This document shows, one piece after another, positions 16,281-24,149 of a DNA stretch of 64,000 nucleotides. The stretch is from positions 1 through 64,000 of the forward strand of contig CAAGHH010000011.1 of NCBI GenBank assembly GCA_900769615.1, given 5' to 3'. Positions within the stretch are counted from its first letter, which is position 1; the number at the start of each line of letters is the position of its first letter. Under the pieces are notes generated by a model. That model was not told the origin of the DNA and made no database searches. It saw only the letters and a program-made list of their open reading frames with translations. The stretch is from Selenomonadales bacterium. Lineage in GTDB: Bacteria > Bacillota > Negativicutes > Selenomonadales > Selenomonadaceae. The position numbers and the translations under genes are program-made.

Positions 16281-17171
16281 ATGAAGAAGCTAATATCGTT
16301 GCTGTTATTAGTCATTATGTGTTTTATGGCGCTAGGTTGTGACAGCAAGCAGGCTGAAAAAAAAGATTTTACGATAGTTACTTCCTTTTATCCAATGTAT
16401 ATTGATGTTATCAATATTACCAAAGATGTTGAGGGAGTAAAAGTAATCAATATGACTAAACCGCAGACCGGATGTTTGCATGATTATCAATTGACTACTG
16501 AGGATATGAAAACACTAGAGCAGGCTGATGTTTTTGTCGCTAATGGTGCGGGGATGGAAAGCTTCCTTGACAAGGCAACCAAGCAAAACAAAAATATGAA
16601 GGTAGTGGAAGCTTCTAACTATAAGGACATTAATTTTATAAAAGATGGTGATGAAGATAATCCGCATGTTTGGATGTCAGTAACGTATTCTATTGCCCAG
16701 GTCAAGGCGATTACGGCAGCTCTTTGTGAAGCTGATCCAGCCCATAAAGATGCCTATCGTAAAAATGCGCTGGATTATTGTATGAAGCTGGAAAAGTTAA
16801 AAAAAGAAATGCATGAAGAACTTGATGATTTGCCACATAAAGATATAGTGACTTTCCATGAAGCCTTTCCGTATTTAGCCAAGGAATTTAAGCTTAATAT
16901 TGTTAGCGTAATCGAGCGTGAACCCGGCACTGAACCGACGCCACAGGAACTGGAGACTACAATAGCTAAAGTGAACACTTTGCCAGTCAAAGTATTATTT
17001 ACTGAACCGCAATATTCACCAGCAGCAGCGGAAACTATAGCGAAAGAAACTGGCGCTAAAATCTATCAGCTTGATCCAGTAGTAACCGGTGAGGCTAACT
17101 TAGAAGCGATGGATGCCTATATAAGTGCCATGAAAAAAAATATGAATATACTAAAAGAAGCTTTGCAATAA
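16281..17171 (+). CDS. metal ABC transporter substrate-binding lipoprotein (ZnuA-like)
   Basis: A 296-residue periplasmic lipoprotein. The signal peptide ends in a lipobox ALGC with Cys20 as the lipidation site. Metal-ligand segments of the cluster A-I family are visible: LHDYQL, NPHVWMS, TFHEAFPYLAKEF and the late acidic LFTEPQYSP. These fit zinc or manganese uptake. The His-rich loop found in many ZnuA proteins is absent. The ATG at 16281 follows GGAGGT; an in-frame TTG at 16263 lies before that site. No ATPase or permease gene is adjacent, so it must pair with components encoded elsewhere or has another role. No Zur-like operator was recognised. Confidence 0.88.
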   Translation: MKKLISLLLLVIMCFMALGCDSKQAEKKDFTIVTSFYPMYIDVINITKDVEGVKVINMTKPQTGCLHDYQLTTEDMKTLEQADVFVANGAGMESFLDKATKQNKNMKVVEASNYKDINFIKDGDEDNPHVWMSVTYSIAQVKAITAALCEADPAHKDAYRKNALDYCMKLEKLKKEMHEELDDLPHKDIVTFHEAFPYLAKEFKLNIVSVIEREPGTEPTPQELETTIAKVNTLPVKVLFTEPQYSPAAAETIAKETGAKIYQLDPVVTGEANLEAMDAYISAMKKNMNILKEALQ

Positions 17172-17280
17172 AGTATCAGCTGAAAAAAACGGAAAGTTAT
17201 GGCGAAAATTTAATCAAAACGCTATAATATAATTAATAAGAGAAACTTAGTGTATTAGTATATTATAGGAGGGATTGATA

Positions 17281-17823
17281 ATGGCTAATAGTAAGTATGA
17301 GGGCACTCAGACTGAGAAAAATTTACAAGAGGCGTTTGCTGGTGAGTCACAAGCAAGGAATAAGTATACTTATTTTGCTTCAGTGGCGAAAAAAGAAGGC
17401 TATGAGCAGATGTCAGCTTTATTTTTAAAAACAGCTGACAATGAAAAAGAGCATGCTAAAATGTGGTTTAAAGAATTGGCTGGTATTGGTGATACTAAAG
17501 CTAATTTAGCAGCGGCTGCTGATGGTGAAAATTACGAATGGACCGATATGTATGACGGCTTTGCCAAGACAGCTGAAGAAGAAGGATTCTTGGAATTAGC
17601 TGCTAAATTCAGGGCTGTTGCGGAAATTGAAAAACATCATGAGGAGAGATATCGGGCTCTTTTAAGGAATATTGAAACGGAGCAGGTATTTGAAAAAAGC
17701 GCAGTAAAAGTCTGGGAATGCCGTAACTGCGGTCATATTATAGTAGGGACTAAGGCACCAAAAGTATGTCCCGTCTGCAATCATCCGCAAAGCTACTTTG
17801 AAATACATGCTGAAAATTATTAA
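17281..17823 (+). CDS. rbr: rubrerythrin
   Basis: A 180-residue non-haem diiron peroxidase that protects anaerobes from hydrogen peroxide. The ferritin-like four-helix domain begins KNLQEAFAGESQARNKYTYF and includes DNEKEHAKMW, EEEGFLELAAKFRAVAEIEKHHEERY, which supply the Glu/His diiron ligands. A C-terminal rubredoxin-like domain has two Cys pairs (ECRNCG, CPVCNH). AGGAGGG lies just before the ATG at 17281. It is a single-gene transcript: a TATAAT is at 17223-17228 and a hairpin follows at 17856. Confidence 0.97.
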   Translation: MANSKYEGTQTEKNLQEAFAGESQARNKYTYFASVAKKEGYEQMSALFLKTADNEKEHAKMWFKELAGIGDTKANLAAAADGENYEWTDMYDGFAKTAEEEGFLELAAKFRAVAEIEKHHEERYRALLRNIETEQVFEKSAVKVWECRNCGHIIVGTKAPKVCPVCNHPQSYFEIHAENY

Positions 17824-17855
17824 GCAATTTACACTTTGTGGATAATAAAGTAAGT

Positions 17856-17890
17856 AATAGGAGTCATCGTAAAAAGAGGTGACTCCTATT
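17856..17890 (+). terminator. intrinsic terminator after rubrerythrin
   Basis: AATAGGAGTCA and TGACTCCTATT form a perfect 11-bp stem with a 13-base purine-rich loop. The following ATTGTGT is only moderately T-rich. Confidence 0.8.
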
Positions 17891-17937
17891 ATTGTGTAAC
17901 AAATTAGTTTGGTATGGTAAATTTTAAGTAATTGCGC

Positions 17938-17967
17938 TATAATAAGGTAAAAGTCAAATAGTCAATA
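17938..17967 (+). promoter_or_regulatory. -10 element and candidate CtsR operator
   Basis: TATAAT at 17938-17943 is followed by tandem direct copies GTCAAATA and GTCAATA at 17953-17967. CtsR boxes are direct repeats of GTCAAA, normally with a 10-base period; here the period is 8, so the match is imperfect. Position just downstream of the -10 and upstream of ctsR fits autoregulation, but this is inference. Confidence 0.5.
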
Positions 17968-17984
17968 TATAGAGGGTGATTATA

Positions 17985-18437
17985 ATGAGTAATATTGCTG
18001 ATTTAATAGAGGCTTATATTTTACGACAATTAGCGGCGCAGCAGGATGGCAAGGTAGAACTGCGGCGAACGGATATTGCGGATGAGATTTCCTGTGCACC
18101 GTCACAAATCAGTTATGTTTTATCAACCCGGTTTACTCAGGATAAGGGGTTTGTTGTGGAATCACGGCGAGGTCTTGGCGGTTATATCCGGATAGTACAG
18201 GTTCCAATGAAAAATGTTGTTTATCAGGATATGCTGGAAAAGATAAATCAAGATACGGAAATGCCAATGGTGCAGTCAATGGTGCATTATCTGTTGCAGC
18301 ATCAAATGATAACTACCCGTGAGGCAGCTTTAATGATGCAAGTAGTGGGAAATGTTTTTCAGTCAGAGAGTATAACGCCGACCGAACGAGTACATTTACT
18401 AAAATCAATGCTGTTGACGTTAGAAAATTTTTCTTAG
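17985..18437 (+). CDS. ctsR: transcriptional regulator CtsR
   Basis: Heat-shock repressor of clp genes in Firmicutes. The 150-residue protein has the family's N-terminal winged-helix DNA-binding region (SNIADLIEAYILRQL, RTDIADEISCAPSQISYVLSTRF, then the wing ESRRGLGGYIRI). The C-terminal dimerisation/regulatory part ends with LLTLENF. The ATG at 17985 is preferred because AGAGGG lies just upstream; an in-frame GTG at 17976 overlaps that site. It is the first gene of the classical ctsR-mcsA-mcsB-clpC operon. McsB and ClpC would control its activity and degradation. Confidence 0.95.
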   Translation: MSNIADLIEAYILRQLAAQQDGKVELRRTDIADEISCAPSQISYVLSTRFTQDKGFVVESRRGLGGYIRIVQVPMKNVVYQDMLEKINQDTEMPMVQSMVHYLLQHQMITTREAALMMQVVGNVFQSESITPTERVHLLKSMLLTLENFS

Positions 18438-18486
18438 CATATAAGGATGGTAGTAAGATAAGGATACAAAGAAAGAAGGCAGTTTT

Positions 18487-19035
18487 ATGTTGTGTGATGA
18501 TTGTGGTCGCAACGAGGCTACGGTACATATAGTTCAAATTGGTCCTGATGGACGAGTGGAAAAAAATCTTTGTCAAAAATGTGCTGCTGCTTACGGCAAT
18601 TTTGTCAATGCCTCCAAACCGCAGCGTGATGTTTCAATGGATGATTTTCTAAAAGGAATATTTAGCAGCGCTAATAAGAATCGGTCAGCTAATGCTGGTC
18701 AGACAGAGCTTATTTGTCCTAGCTGTGGCATGAGCTATCGTGATTTTGAACAAACTGGAAAAATAGGTTGTGCTGATTGCTATAAAACTTTTCGGCATCA
18801 GTTAGAACCATTGCTGAGAAGAATACATGGTTCGAGTGTTCATCGGGGGAAAATACCGCATCGCAGTGGCAATACGCTGGAATTAAAGCATGAAATCGGT
18901 AGGCTTAATCAAAATTTGCAGGAATGTGTGGCGCAGGAAGAATATGAAAAAGCAGCGGAGTATCGTGATAAAATAAGAGCTTTGAAAAAAGAACTAAATT
19001 TGCGGGAGGGAGCTGAAAATGATGGCAATAAATGA
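18487..19035 (+). CDS. mcsA: McsA, zinc-finger activator of arginine kinase McsB
   Basis: A 182-residue protein with Cys pairs C3/C6 and C29/C32 and a second set CPSCG and CADC in the middle, which form zinc sites in this family. The C-terminal UVR motif (QEEYEKAAEYRDKIRALKKE) is the usual ClpC/UvrB-interaction helix pair. It activates McsB in the protein-arginine phosphorylation system. The ATG follows AAAGAAGG. Its end overlaps mcsB by 17 bases, showing translational coupling. Confidence 0.93.
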   Translation: MLCDDCGRNEATVHIVQIGPDGRVEKNLCQKCAAAYGNFVNASKPQRDVSMDDFLKGIFSSANKNRSANAGQTELICPSCGMSYRDFEQTGKIGCADCYKTFRHQLEPLLRRIHGSSVHRGKIPHRSGNTLELKHEIGRLNQNLQECVAQEEYEKAAEYRDKIRALKKELNLREGAENDGNK

Positions 19036-20107
19036 TTTATTTACTGATGATACCATCAGCTATTTACAGCCAGCTGCTGATAGTGATGTAGTTATTGCCA
19101 GCCGGGTGAGATTAGCGCGCAATTTAAGAGAATATCCATTTCCAAATAGAGCTAATATCAATCAGTTAGCGGCGGTTTTAAATAGTATAGATAAAGTGTT
19201 TCCTGGTATTGAGCAGGCAACTGGTGAAAAATACTATCGGTTAACTATGGAAAAGCTTTCATCACTGCAGCGTGAGGTTTTGATTGATAAAATGCTGATA
19301 AGCAGCAATTTTGGCAATAAAGCTGATAACAGAGCCGTGTATATCCGTAATGATGCTGCCTCTAGTATAATGATAAATGAAGATGATCACCTGCGGATCC
19401 AATGTATGGCAGCCGGACTTAATTTAAAAGAACCCTTAAAGCAGGCATCGCTTATTGATGATGCTATCGAAGCGCAGTTAGATATTGCTTTTGATGAAAA
19501 AATGGGTTACCTTACGGCCTGCCCAACTAATTTAGGAACTGGTATAAGGGCATCGGTATTATTGCATTTGCCGGGATTGGTTTTTACCAATAATCTTAGC
19601 AACATAGTTAATATTTCACCGCAATTAGGCTTGGCAGTAAGACCAGTATTTGGTGGTGAGAAAGAAACAGTAGGTGCCATGTTTCAGATATCCAATCAGC
19701 TGACGCTAGGGTATTCGGAAAAAGAAATTATTGATAACCTTACTAGTGCCGTAACTGAAATAGTAGCGCATGAACGTCGGGCACGTAAGGCGTTAGCATT
19801 ATATATGAAAGATAAATTGGAGGATGAGGTTTGGCGTGCTTTTGGGCTTTTAGCTTATGCTAGAATCTTATCAGAAGCCGAAGCGATAGAACTTTTATCC
19901 AAGATTAGATTAGGTGTTGATCTTAAAATTATCAATGAAGTGACTGCTGATTGCTTTGCTAAAATTTTGCTTGGCTGCCGGACAAGCTTTTTGCAGAATC
20001 TAGCAGAAAACGAAAATATGTCAGAAAGTGAAATTAATCGGCTTAGGGCTAAGCATATTCATGAAATATTAAAAGCCCATAAGGTTAGCCCGGAGGAAAA
20101 TCCATGA
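19019..20107 (+). CDS. mcsB: protein arginine kinase McsB
   Basis: A 362-residue ATP:guanido phosphotransferase-fold kinase that phosphorylates arginine residues to mark proteins for ClpCP. Family motifs are SRVRLARNLREYPFP at about 27-41, SIMINEDDHLRIQC in the middle, and CPTNLGTGIRASVLLHLPG in the catalytic domain. The regulatory ending NEMSESEINRLRAKHI-like segment (here ENMSESEINRLRAKHI) is also present. GGGAGGG lies about 8 bases before the first of two adjacent ATGs. The stop overlaps the clpC start (ATGA). Confidence 0.95.
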   Translation: MMAINDLFTDDTISYLQPAADSDVVIASRVRLARNLREYPFPNRANINQLAAVLNSIDKVFPGIEQATGEKYYRLTMEKLSSLQREVLIDKMLISSNFGNKADNRAVYIRNDAASSIMINEDDHLRIQCMAAGLNLKEPLKQASLIDDAIEAQLDIAFDEKMGYLTACPTNLGTGIRASVLLHLPGLVFTNNLSNIVNISPQLGLAVRPVFGGEKETVGAMFQISNQLTLGYSEKEIIDNLTSAVTEIVAHERRARKALALYMKDKLEDEVWRAFGLLAYARILSEAEAIELLSKIRLGVDLKIINEVTADCFAKILLGCRTSFLQNLAENENMSESEINRLRAKHIHEILKAHKVSPEENP

Positions 20108-22590
20108 ATTATCGAAATCATTTAACCAAGCAGGCAATGCGGGCGATTGAATTCGCCCATTTTGCGGCGCAGAAATATAATCAGGATTATGTTGGCACGG
20201 AGCATATCCTGCTAGGCCTTATACATGAAAAATGTCTGGCGGCTACCGCTATGACTAAGTTAGGCTTAACTTTTGAAAAAGTAGCTGAAGTAATAGGGGC
20301 TATGGCTAGTCAGGAAAGCGGGTATCCTTCAGATAATCCTTATTATACGCCACGGGCTAAACGGGTTATTGAGGGTGCTTTGGAAGAAGCACAAATGCTA
20401 GATAATGATTATATAGGTACGGAACATATACTGCTGAGTCTGTTAGAAGAAAATGACGGTGCTGCCGTGGAAGTATTAGACAGGCTGAGTGTTGATATCG
20501 AGGGGCTGAAAGATGAGATTTTGGCCCTGATAGGTGAAGCTGGTCAAGCGAGGGCAGATAATGATAGAGATGAAGTTAGCCCAAGGAGCAGCAGCGGAAC
20601 GCCAATGCTTAATAAATATGGCCGGAATTTAAATACCATGGCGGAAAACAAGGAACTAGATCCAGTTATCGGCCGTGATGTAGAAATCAGGCGCGTTATT
20701 CAAATATTATCGCGGCGTACCAAAAATAATCCGATATTATTAGGTGAACCTGGTGTAGGCAAGACAGCTATAGCGGAAGGCTTAGCGCAAAGCATTGTTA
20801 ATGGTGAAGTACCATATACTTTGCAGGCGAAGAAGGTTATATCGCTGTCAATGGCATCCTTAGTAGCTGGTGCCAAATACCGTGGCGATTTTGAAGAACG
20901 GCTAAAAGGGATAATTGAAGAAATAAAGCAAGCTGGCGAGGTAATTTTATTTATTGATGAGATGCATACCTTGGTAGGAGCTGGTGCTGGTGAGGGGGCT
21001 TTAGACGCGGCTAATATTTTAAAACCAGCATTGTCGCGAGGTGAAATTCAAATTATTGGTGCTACAACTTTGGATGAATACAAGAAATATTTGGAAAAAG
21101 ATGCGGCACTTTCAAGGCGGTTTCAAACGATAATAGTAGCTGAGCCGAGTGTTGAGGCGGCAGAAAAAATACTTTTGGGACTGAAACCTAAATATGAAGA
21201 ATTTCATCAGGCGTGTATTCAAAATGAAGCAGTTACTGCGGCGGTTAAGTTATCGAAACGTTATATAAGCGATCGGTTTTTGCCAGATAAGGCAATTGAT
21301 TTGATGGATGAGGCAGCCTCAAAAGTGCGGATGAGGCAGGTGGCACCACCTAGCAAAATGCAGGAAATAAGACAAAAGCTGTCTAAGCTGAATATTGACA
21401 AGGAAAAAGCTATAAGTGAGCAGAAATATGAAAAAGCGGCTAAGCTTAGGGATAAGGCGCAGCAGGTGCAGGAAGAACTAAATTCAGCACAAGCCAAATG
21501 GAAGCAGCAAGGTGTAAGTAAAATAACGGTAACAGCTGATGATATAGCTGATGTCGTCGGTGAATGGACCGGAATACCAGTTAAACAACTAGCGGCTAAA
21601 GAATCGGAGCGGCTGCTTAAACTCGAAAAAATTCTAACAAAACGGGTCGTAGGGCAAAATGAAGCGGTGCAGGCGGTGGCTAAAGCTATTAGACGGGCAC
21701 GGGCGGGATTAAAGGATCCTAAAAGACCAATTGGTTCATTTTTATTCCTTGGTCCAACTGGCGTTGGTAAAACAGAGCTAGCCAAGGCTTTAGCTGAAGC
21801 GTTGTTTGGCAGTGAAGATGCTATTATCAGGTTCGATATGTCAGAGTATATGGAAAAGTATACGGTATCGCGGATGGTGGGAGCGCCTCCAGGCTACGTT
21901 GGCTATCAGGAAGGCGGTCAGCTTACGGATGCGGTACGGCGTAAACCATATTCGATAATATTGCTGGATGAAATAGAAAAAGCCCACACTGATATCTTTA
22001 ATTTGTTGTTACAGGTTTTAGATGATGGCAGATTAACTGATGGTCAGGGCCGGACGGTTGATTTTCGCAATACGGTCATAATTATGACATCCAATGCAGG
22101 GGCTGGTTATTTAAAGAAAAATAATACTTTAGGTTTTAGTATGGATGCTGGCGAAAAGCAGTCAGCTGACAATGGGGAAAAAATGATGCTGGACGAAATC
22201 AAAAGAATTTTCAAGCCGGAATTTTTAAACCGCATTGATGAACAGCTGATATTCCATCCTTTAGGGCGGGCAGAACTTATGAAAATTATTGATATTTTAT
22301 TGAGTGATGTCAAAAAACGGCTGGCCGAGAAGAATATAGGTCTTGAAATCAGTCCCGCAGCGAAAAATAAGCTGGTAGAAGCTGGTACTGATTTTAAATA
22401 TGGTGCGCGTCCATTGCGCCGTTCATTGCAAAAAATGGTTGAAGATGAGATAGCTGAACAGCTTTTGGCGGGTAAATTTAAGACCGGTGATATAATTTAT
22501 ATTCGCAAAACGGATGGTAATTTAGTATTTGACAAGAAAAATAATACTAAGGAGAAAATATTGAATGTCCCAAAACAAATTAAGGCCTGA
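20104..22590 (+). CDS. clpC: ATP-dependent Clp protease ATP-binding subunit ClpC
   Basis: An 828-residue AAA+ unfoldase working with ClpP and, here, with McsB-marked substrates. Two N-terminal Clp repeats (starting LTKQAMRAIEFAHFAAQKY and ARVIEGALEEAQ-like) cover about 1-145. The first AAA+ module has Walker A GEPGVGKTA near 214-222. A UVR-type coiled middle segment lies near 430-470 (EQKYEKAAKLRDKAQQVQEE). The second module has Walker A GPTGVGKTE near 550-558 and the Clp C-terminal domain follows. The VGF-type loop is not obvious at a glance, so the ClpP contact was not verified. The start ATG overlaps the mcsB stop, and GAGGAAAA precedes it. It is the last gene of the operon. Confidence 0.96.
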   Translation: MNYRNHLTKQAMRAIEFAHFAAQKYNQDYVGTEHILLGLIHEKCLAATAMTKLGLTFEKVAEVIGAMASQESGYPSDNPYYTPRAKRVIEGALEEAQMLDNDYIGTEHILLSLLEENDGAAVEVLDRLSVDIEGLKDEILALIGEAGQARADNDRDEVSPRSSSGTPMLNKYGRNLNTMAENKELDPVIGRDVEIRRVIQILSRRTKNNPILLGEPGVGKTAIAEGLAQSIVNGEVPYTLQAKKVISLSMASLVAGAKYRGDFEERLKGIIEEIKQAGEVILFIDEMHTLVGAGAGEGALDAANILKPALSRGEIQIIGATTLDEYKKYLEKDAALSRRFQTIIVAEPSVEAAEKILLGLKPKYEEFHQACIQNEAVTAAVKLSKRYISDRFLPDKAIDLMDEAASKVRMRQVAPPSKMQEIRQKLSKLNIDKEKAISEQKYEKAAKLRDKAQQVQEELNSAQAKWKQQGVSKITVTADDIADVVGEWTGIPVKQLAAKESERLLKLEKILTKRVVGQNEAVQAVAKAIRRARAGLKDPKRPIGSFLFLGPTGVGKTELAKALAEALFGSEDAIIRFDMSEYMEKYTVSRMVGAPPGYVGYQEGGQLTDAVRRKPYSIILLDEIEKAHTDIFNLLLQVLDDGRLTDGQGRTVDFRNTVIIMTSNAGAGYLKKNNTLGFSMDAGEKQSADNGEKMMLDEIKRIFKPEFLNRIDEQLIFHPLGRAELMKIIDILLSDVKKRLAEKNIGLEISPAAKNKLVEAGTDFKYGARPLRRSLQKMVEDEIAEQLLAGKFKTGDIIYIRKTDGNLVFDKKNNTKEKILNVPKQIKA

Positions 22591-22633
22591 TGGCTATGGG
22601 GCAAGGGTATTCAATTTTATAGCAAATTGTTTG

Positions 22634-22664
22634 TGGTCCATCGTCTGGCTAGGTCGATGGACCA
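22634..22664 (+). terminator. hairpin after clpC, weak terminator candidate
   Basis: TGGTCCATCG pairs with CGATGGACCA around an 11-base loop. It lacks a clear T-run (CCGTTTGTT follows). It may end the clp transcript or stabilise its 3' end. A TATAAT at 22703-22708 suggests a separate radA promoter, although its -35 is poor. Confidence 0.4.
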
Positions 22665-22742
22665 TCCGTTTGTTAAAAGGAATATTTTTGCCTAAATCGT
22701 AGTATAATAACTTACAAATAATGATAGCAGGAGGTGCTGTTT

Positions 22743-24119
22743 TTGCCTAAAAAAAAGAAAACGGTCTATGTTTGTCAGGAATGTGGCTATGATGCGCCTA
22801 AATGGCTGGGGCGCTGTCCTGGCTGCGGGGCTTGGAATACGATGGTAGAAGAAGTCATTCAGCCAGAAAAAAATAATGGCGGTGGTCTTAGCTTAGGCTT
22901 GGCTGAGGCACAGAAGCCTAAGCCAATTGCTGAAGTGCAGGTCGAAGATTTGCCACGGTTTTTAACAGGTTCTAGCGAGCTTGATCGGGTGCTTGGTGGC
23001 GGCATTATACCAGGTTCAATGGTTCTCATAGTAGGTGATCCGGGGGTCGGCAAATCAAGTCTTACGTTAAGGATTTGTGCTGAAGTGGCGAGAAAAGGAC
23101 GAAAAGTGCTCTATGTAACTGGTGAAGAAAGTACTCGTCAGGTTAGAATGAGAGCTGATCGATTGCAGGCACTGGCTGATGATTTATATGTAGTAAGTGA
23201 AACTAATTTAGAAACTATTGAGACTCATATAAAAAACAATAAACCGGATTTACTAGTAATAGATTCCATTCAAACTATATTCCGTCCGGATGTGCAAAGC
23301 GCACCGGGAAGTGTATCGCAAGTAAGGGAATGTTCAGTCGAGCTATTAAGATTAGCTAAAGGCAGCGGTATAGCTACGTTTGTCATCGGTCATGTAACTA
23401 AAGATGGAACCTTGGCCGGACCAAGAGTTTTAGAGCATATTGTTGATACGGTACTGTACTTTGAAGGTGAACGCAATGCGGAATATCGGGTGCTCAGAGC
23501 AGTAAAAAATCGTTTTGGCAGCACCAATGAATTAGGTTTGTTTGAAATGCGTGAGTCAGGTCTTATTGATGTTCCTGATGCGTCCAAACTTTTTTTATCC
23601 GATCGAGAAAATGATAGTGGTACGGTTATTGTACCAACGGTAGAAGGTACGAGACCGCTATTAGTAGAATTGCAGGCTTTAGTTGCGCCAACACCTTATG
23701 TACCGCCAAGACGTACGTCAGATTCAGTAGATATCAAAAGGATTCAGCTATTATTGGCAGTTCTGGAAAAAAGAGTTCATTTGCAAGTAGGTGCATGTGA
23801 TGTTTATGTTAAGGTCGCTGGTGGTATTCGCATTGATGAACCAGCAGCTGATTTAGGTATTTGTGTGGCGATGGCGTCAAGCTTTGCCAACCGGCTTTTG
23901 CGACCGAAAACGATTGTATTTGGCGAGGTTGGACTATCCGGGGAAGTGCGGGCGGTTGGTCAGGCTGATATCAGAATTAATGAAGCAAAAAGATTAGGCT
24001 TTAAACATGTGGTACTGCCGATGAAAAATTATCGTCAGCTGGCAGGGGAAATAAAAGGAATAAATCTTTATGGTGCCGAAACAATAAAAGAAGCCTTGAG
24101 TATGGCTATGCCAAAATGA
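22743..24119 (+). CDS. radA: DNA repair protein RadA (Sms)
   Basis: A RecA-like branch-migration ATPase of 458 residues involved in recombination repair. The N-terminal zinc finger has Cys11, Cys14, Cys25 and Cys28. Walker A GDPGVGKSS follows, then the RadA-specific KNRFGSTNELG motif and a C-terminal Lon-like domain. The start is TTG at 22743, about 8 bases after AGGAGG, giving MPKKKKTVYVCQECG as in most RadA proteins; GTG at 22734 overlaps the ribosome site and is unlikely. It is followed 30 bases later by uvrC, so a small DNA-repair transcript is likely. Confidence 0.96.
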   Translation: MPKKKKTVYVCQECGYDAPKWLGRCPGCGAWNTMVEEVIQPEKNNGGGLSLGLAEAQKPKPIAEVQVEDLPRFLTGSSELDRVLGGGIIPGSMVLIVGDPGVGKSSLTLRICAEVARKGRKVLYVTGEESTRQVRMRADRLQALADDLYVVSETNLETIETHIKNNKPDLLVIDSIQTIFRPDVQSAPGSVSQVRECSVELLRLAKGSGIATFVIGHVTKDGTLAGPRVLEHIVDTVLYFEGERNAEYRVLRAVKNRFGSTNELGLFEMRESGLIDVPDASKLFLSDRENDSGTVIVPTVEGTRPLLVELQALVAPTPYVPPRRTSDSVDIKRIQLLLAVLEKRVHLQVGACDVYVKVAGGIRIDEPAADLGICVAMASSFANRLLRPKTIVFGEVGLSGEVRAVGQADIRINEAKRLGFKHVVLPMKNYRQLAGEIKGINLYGAETIKEALSMAMPK

Positions 24120-24149
24120 TAACTAGCTCAGGCTAAAGGATGTGAGGCT

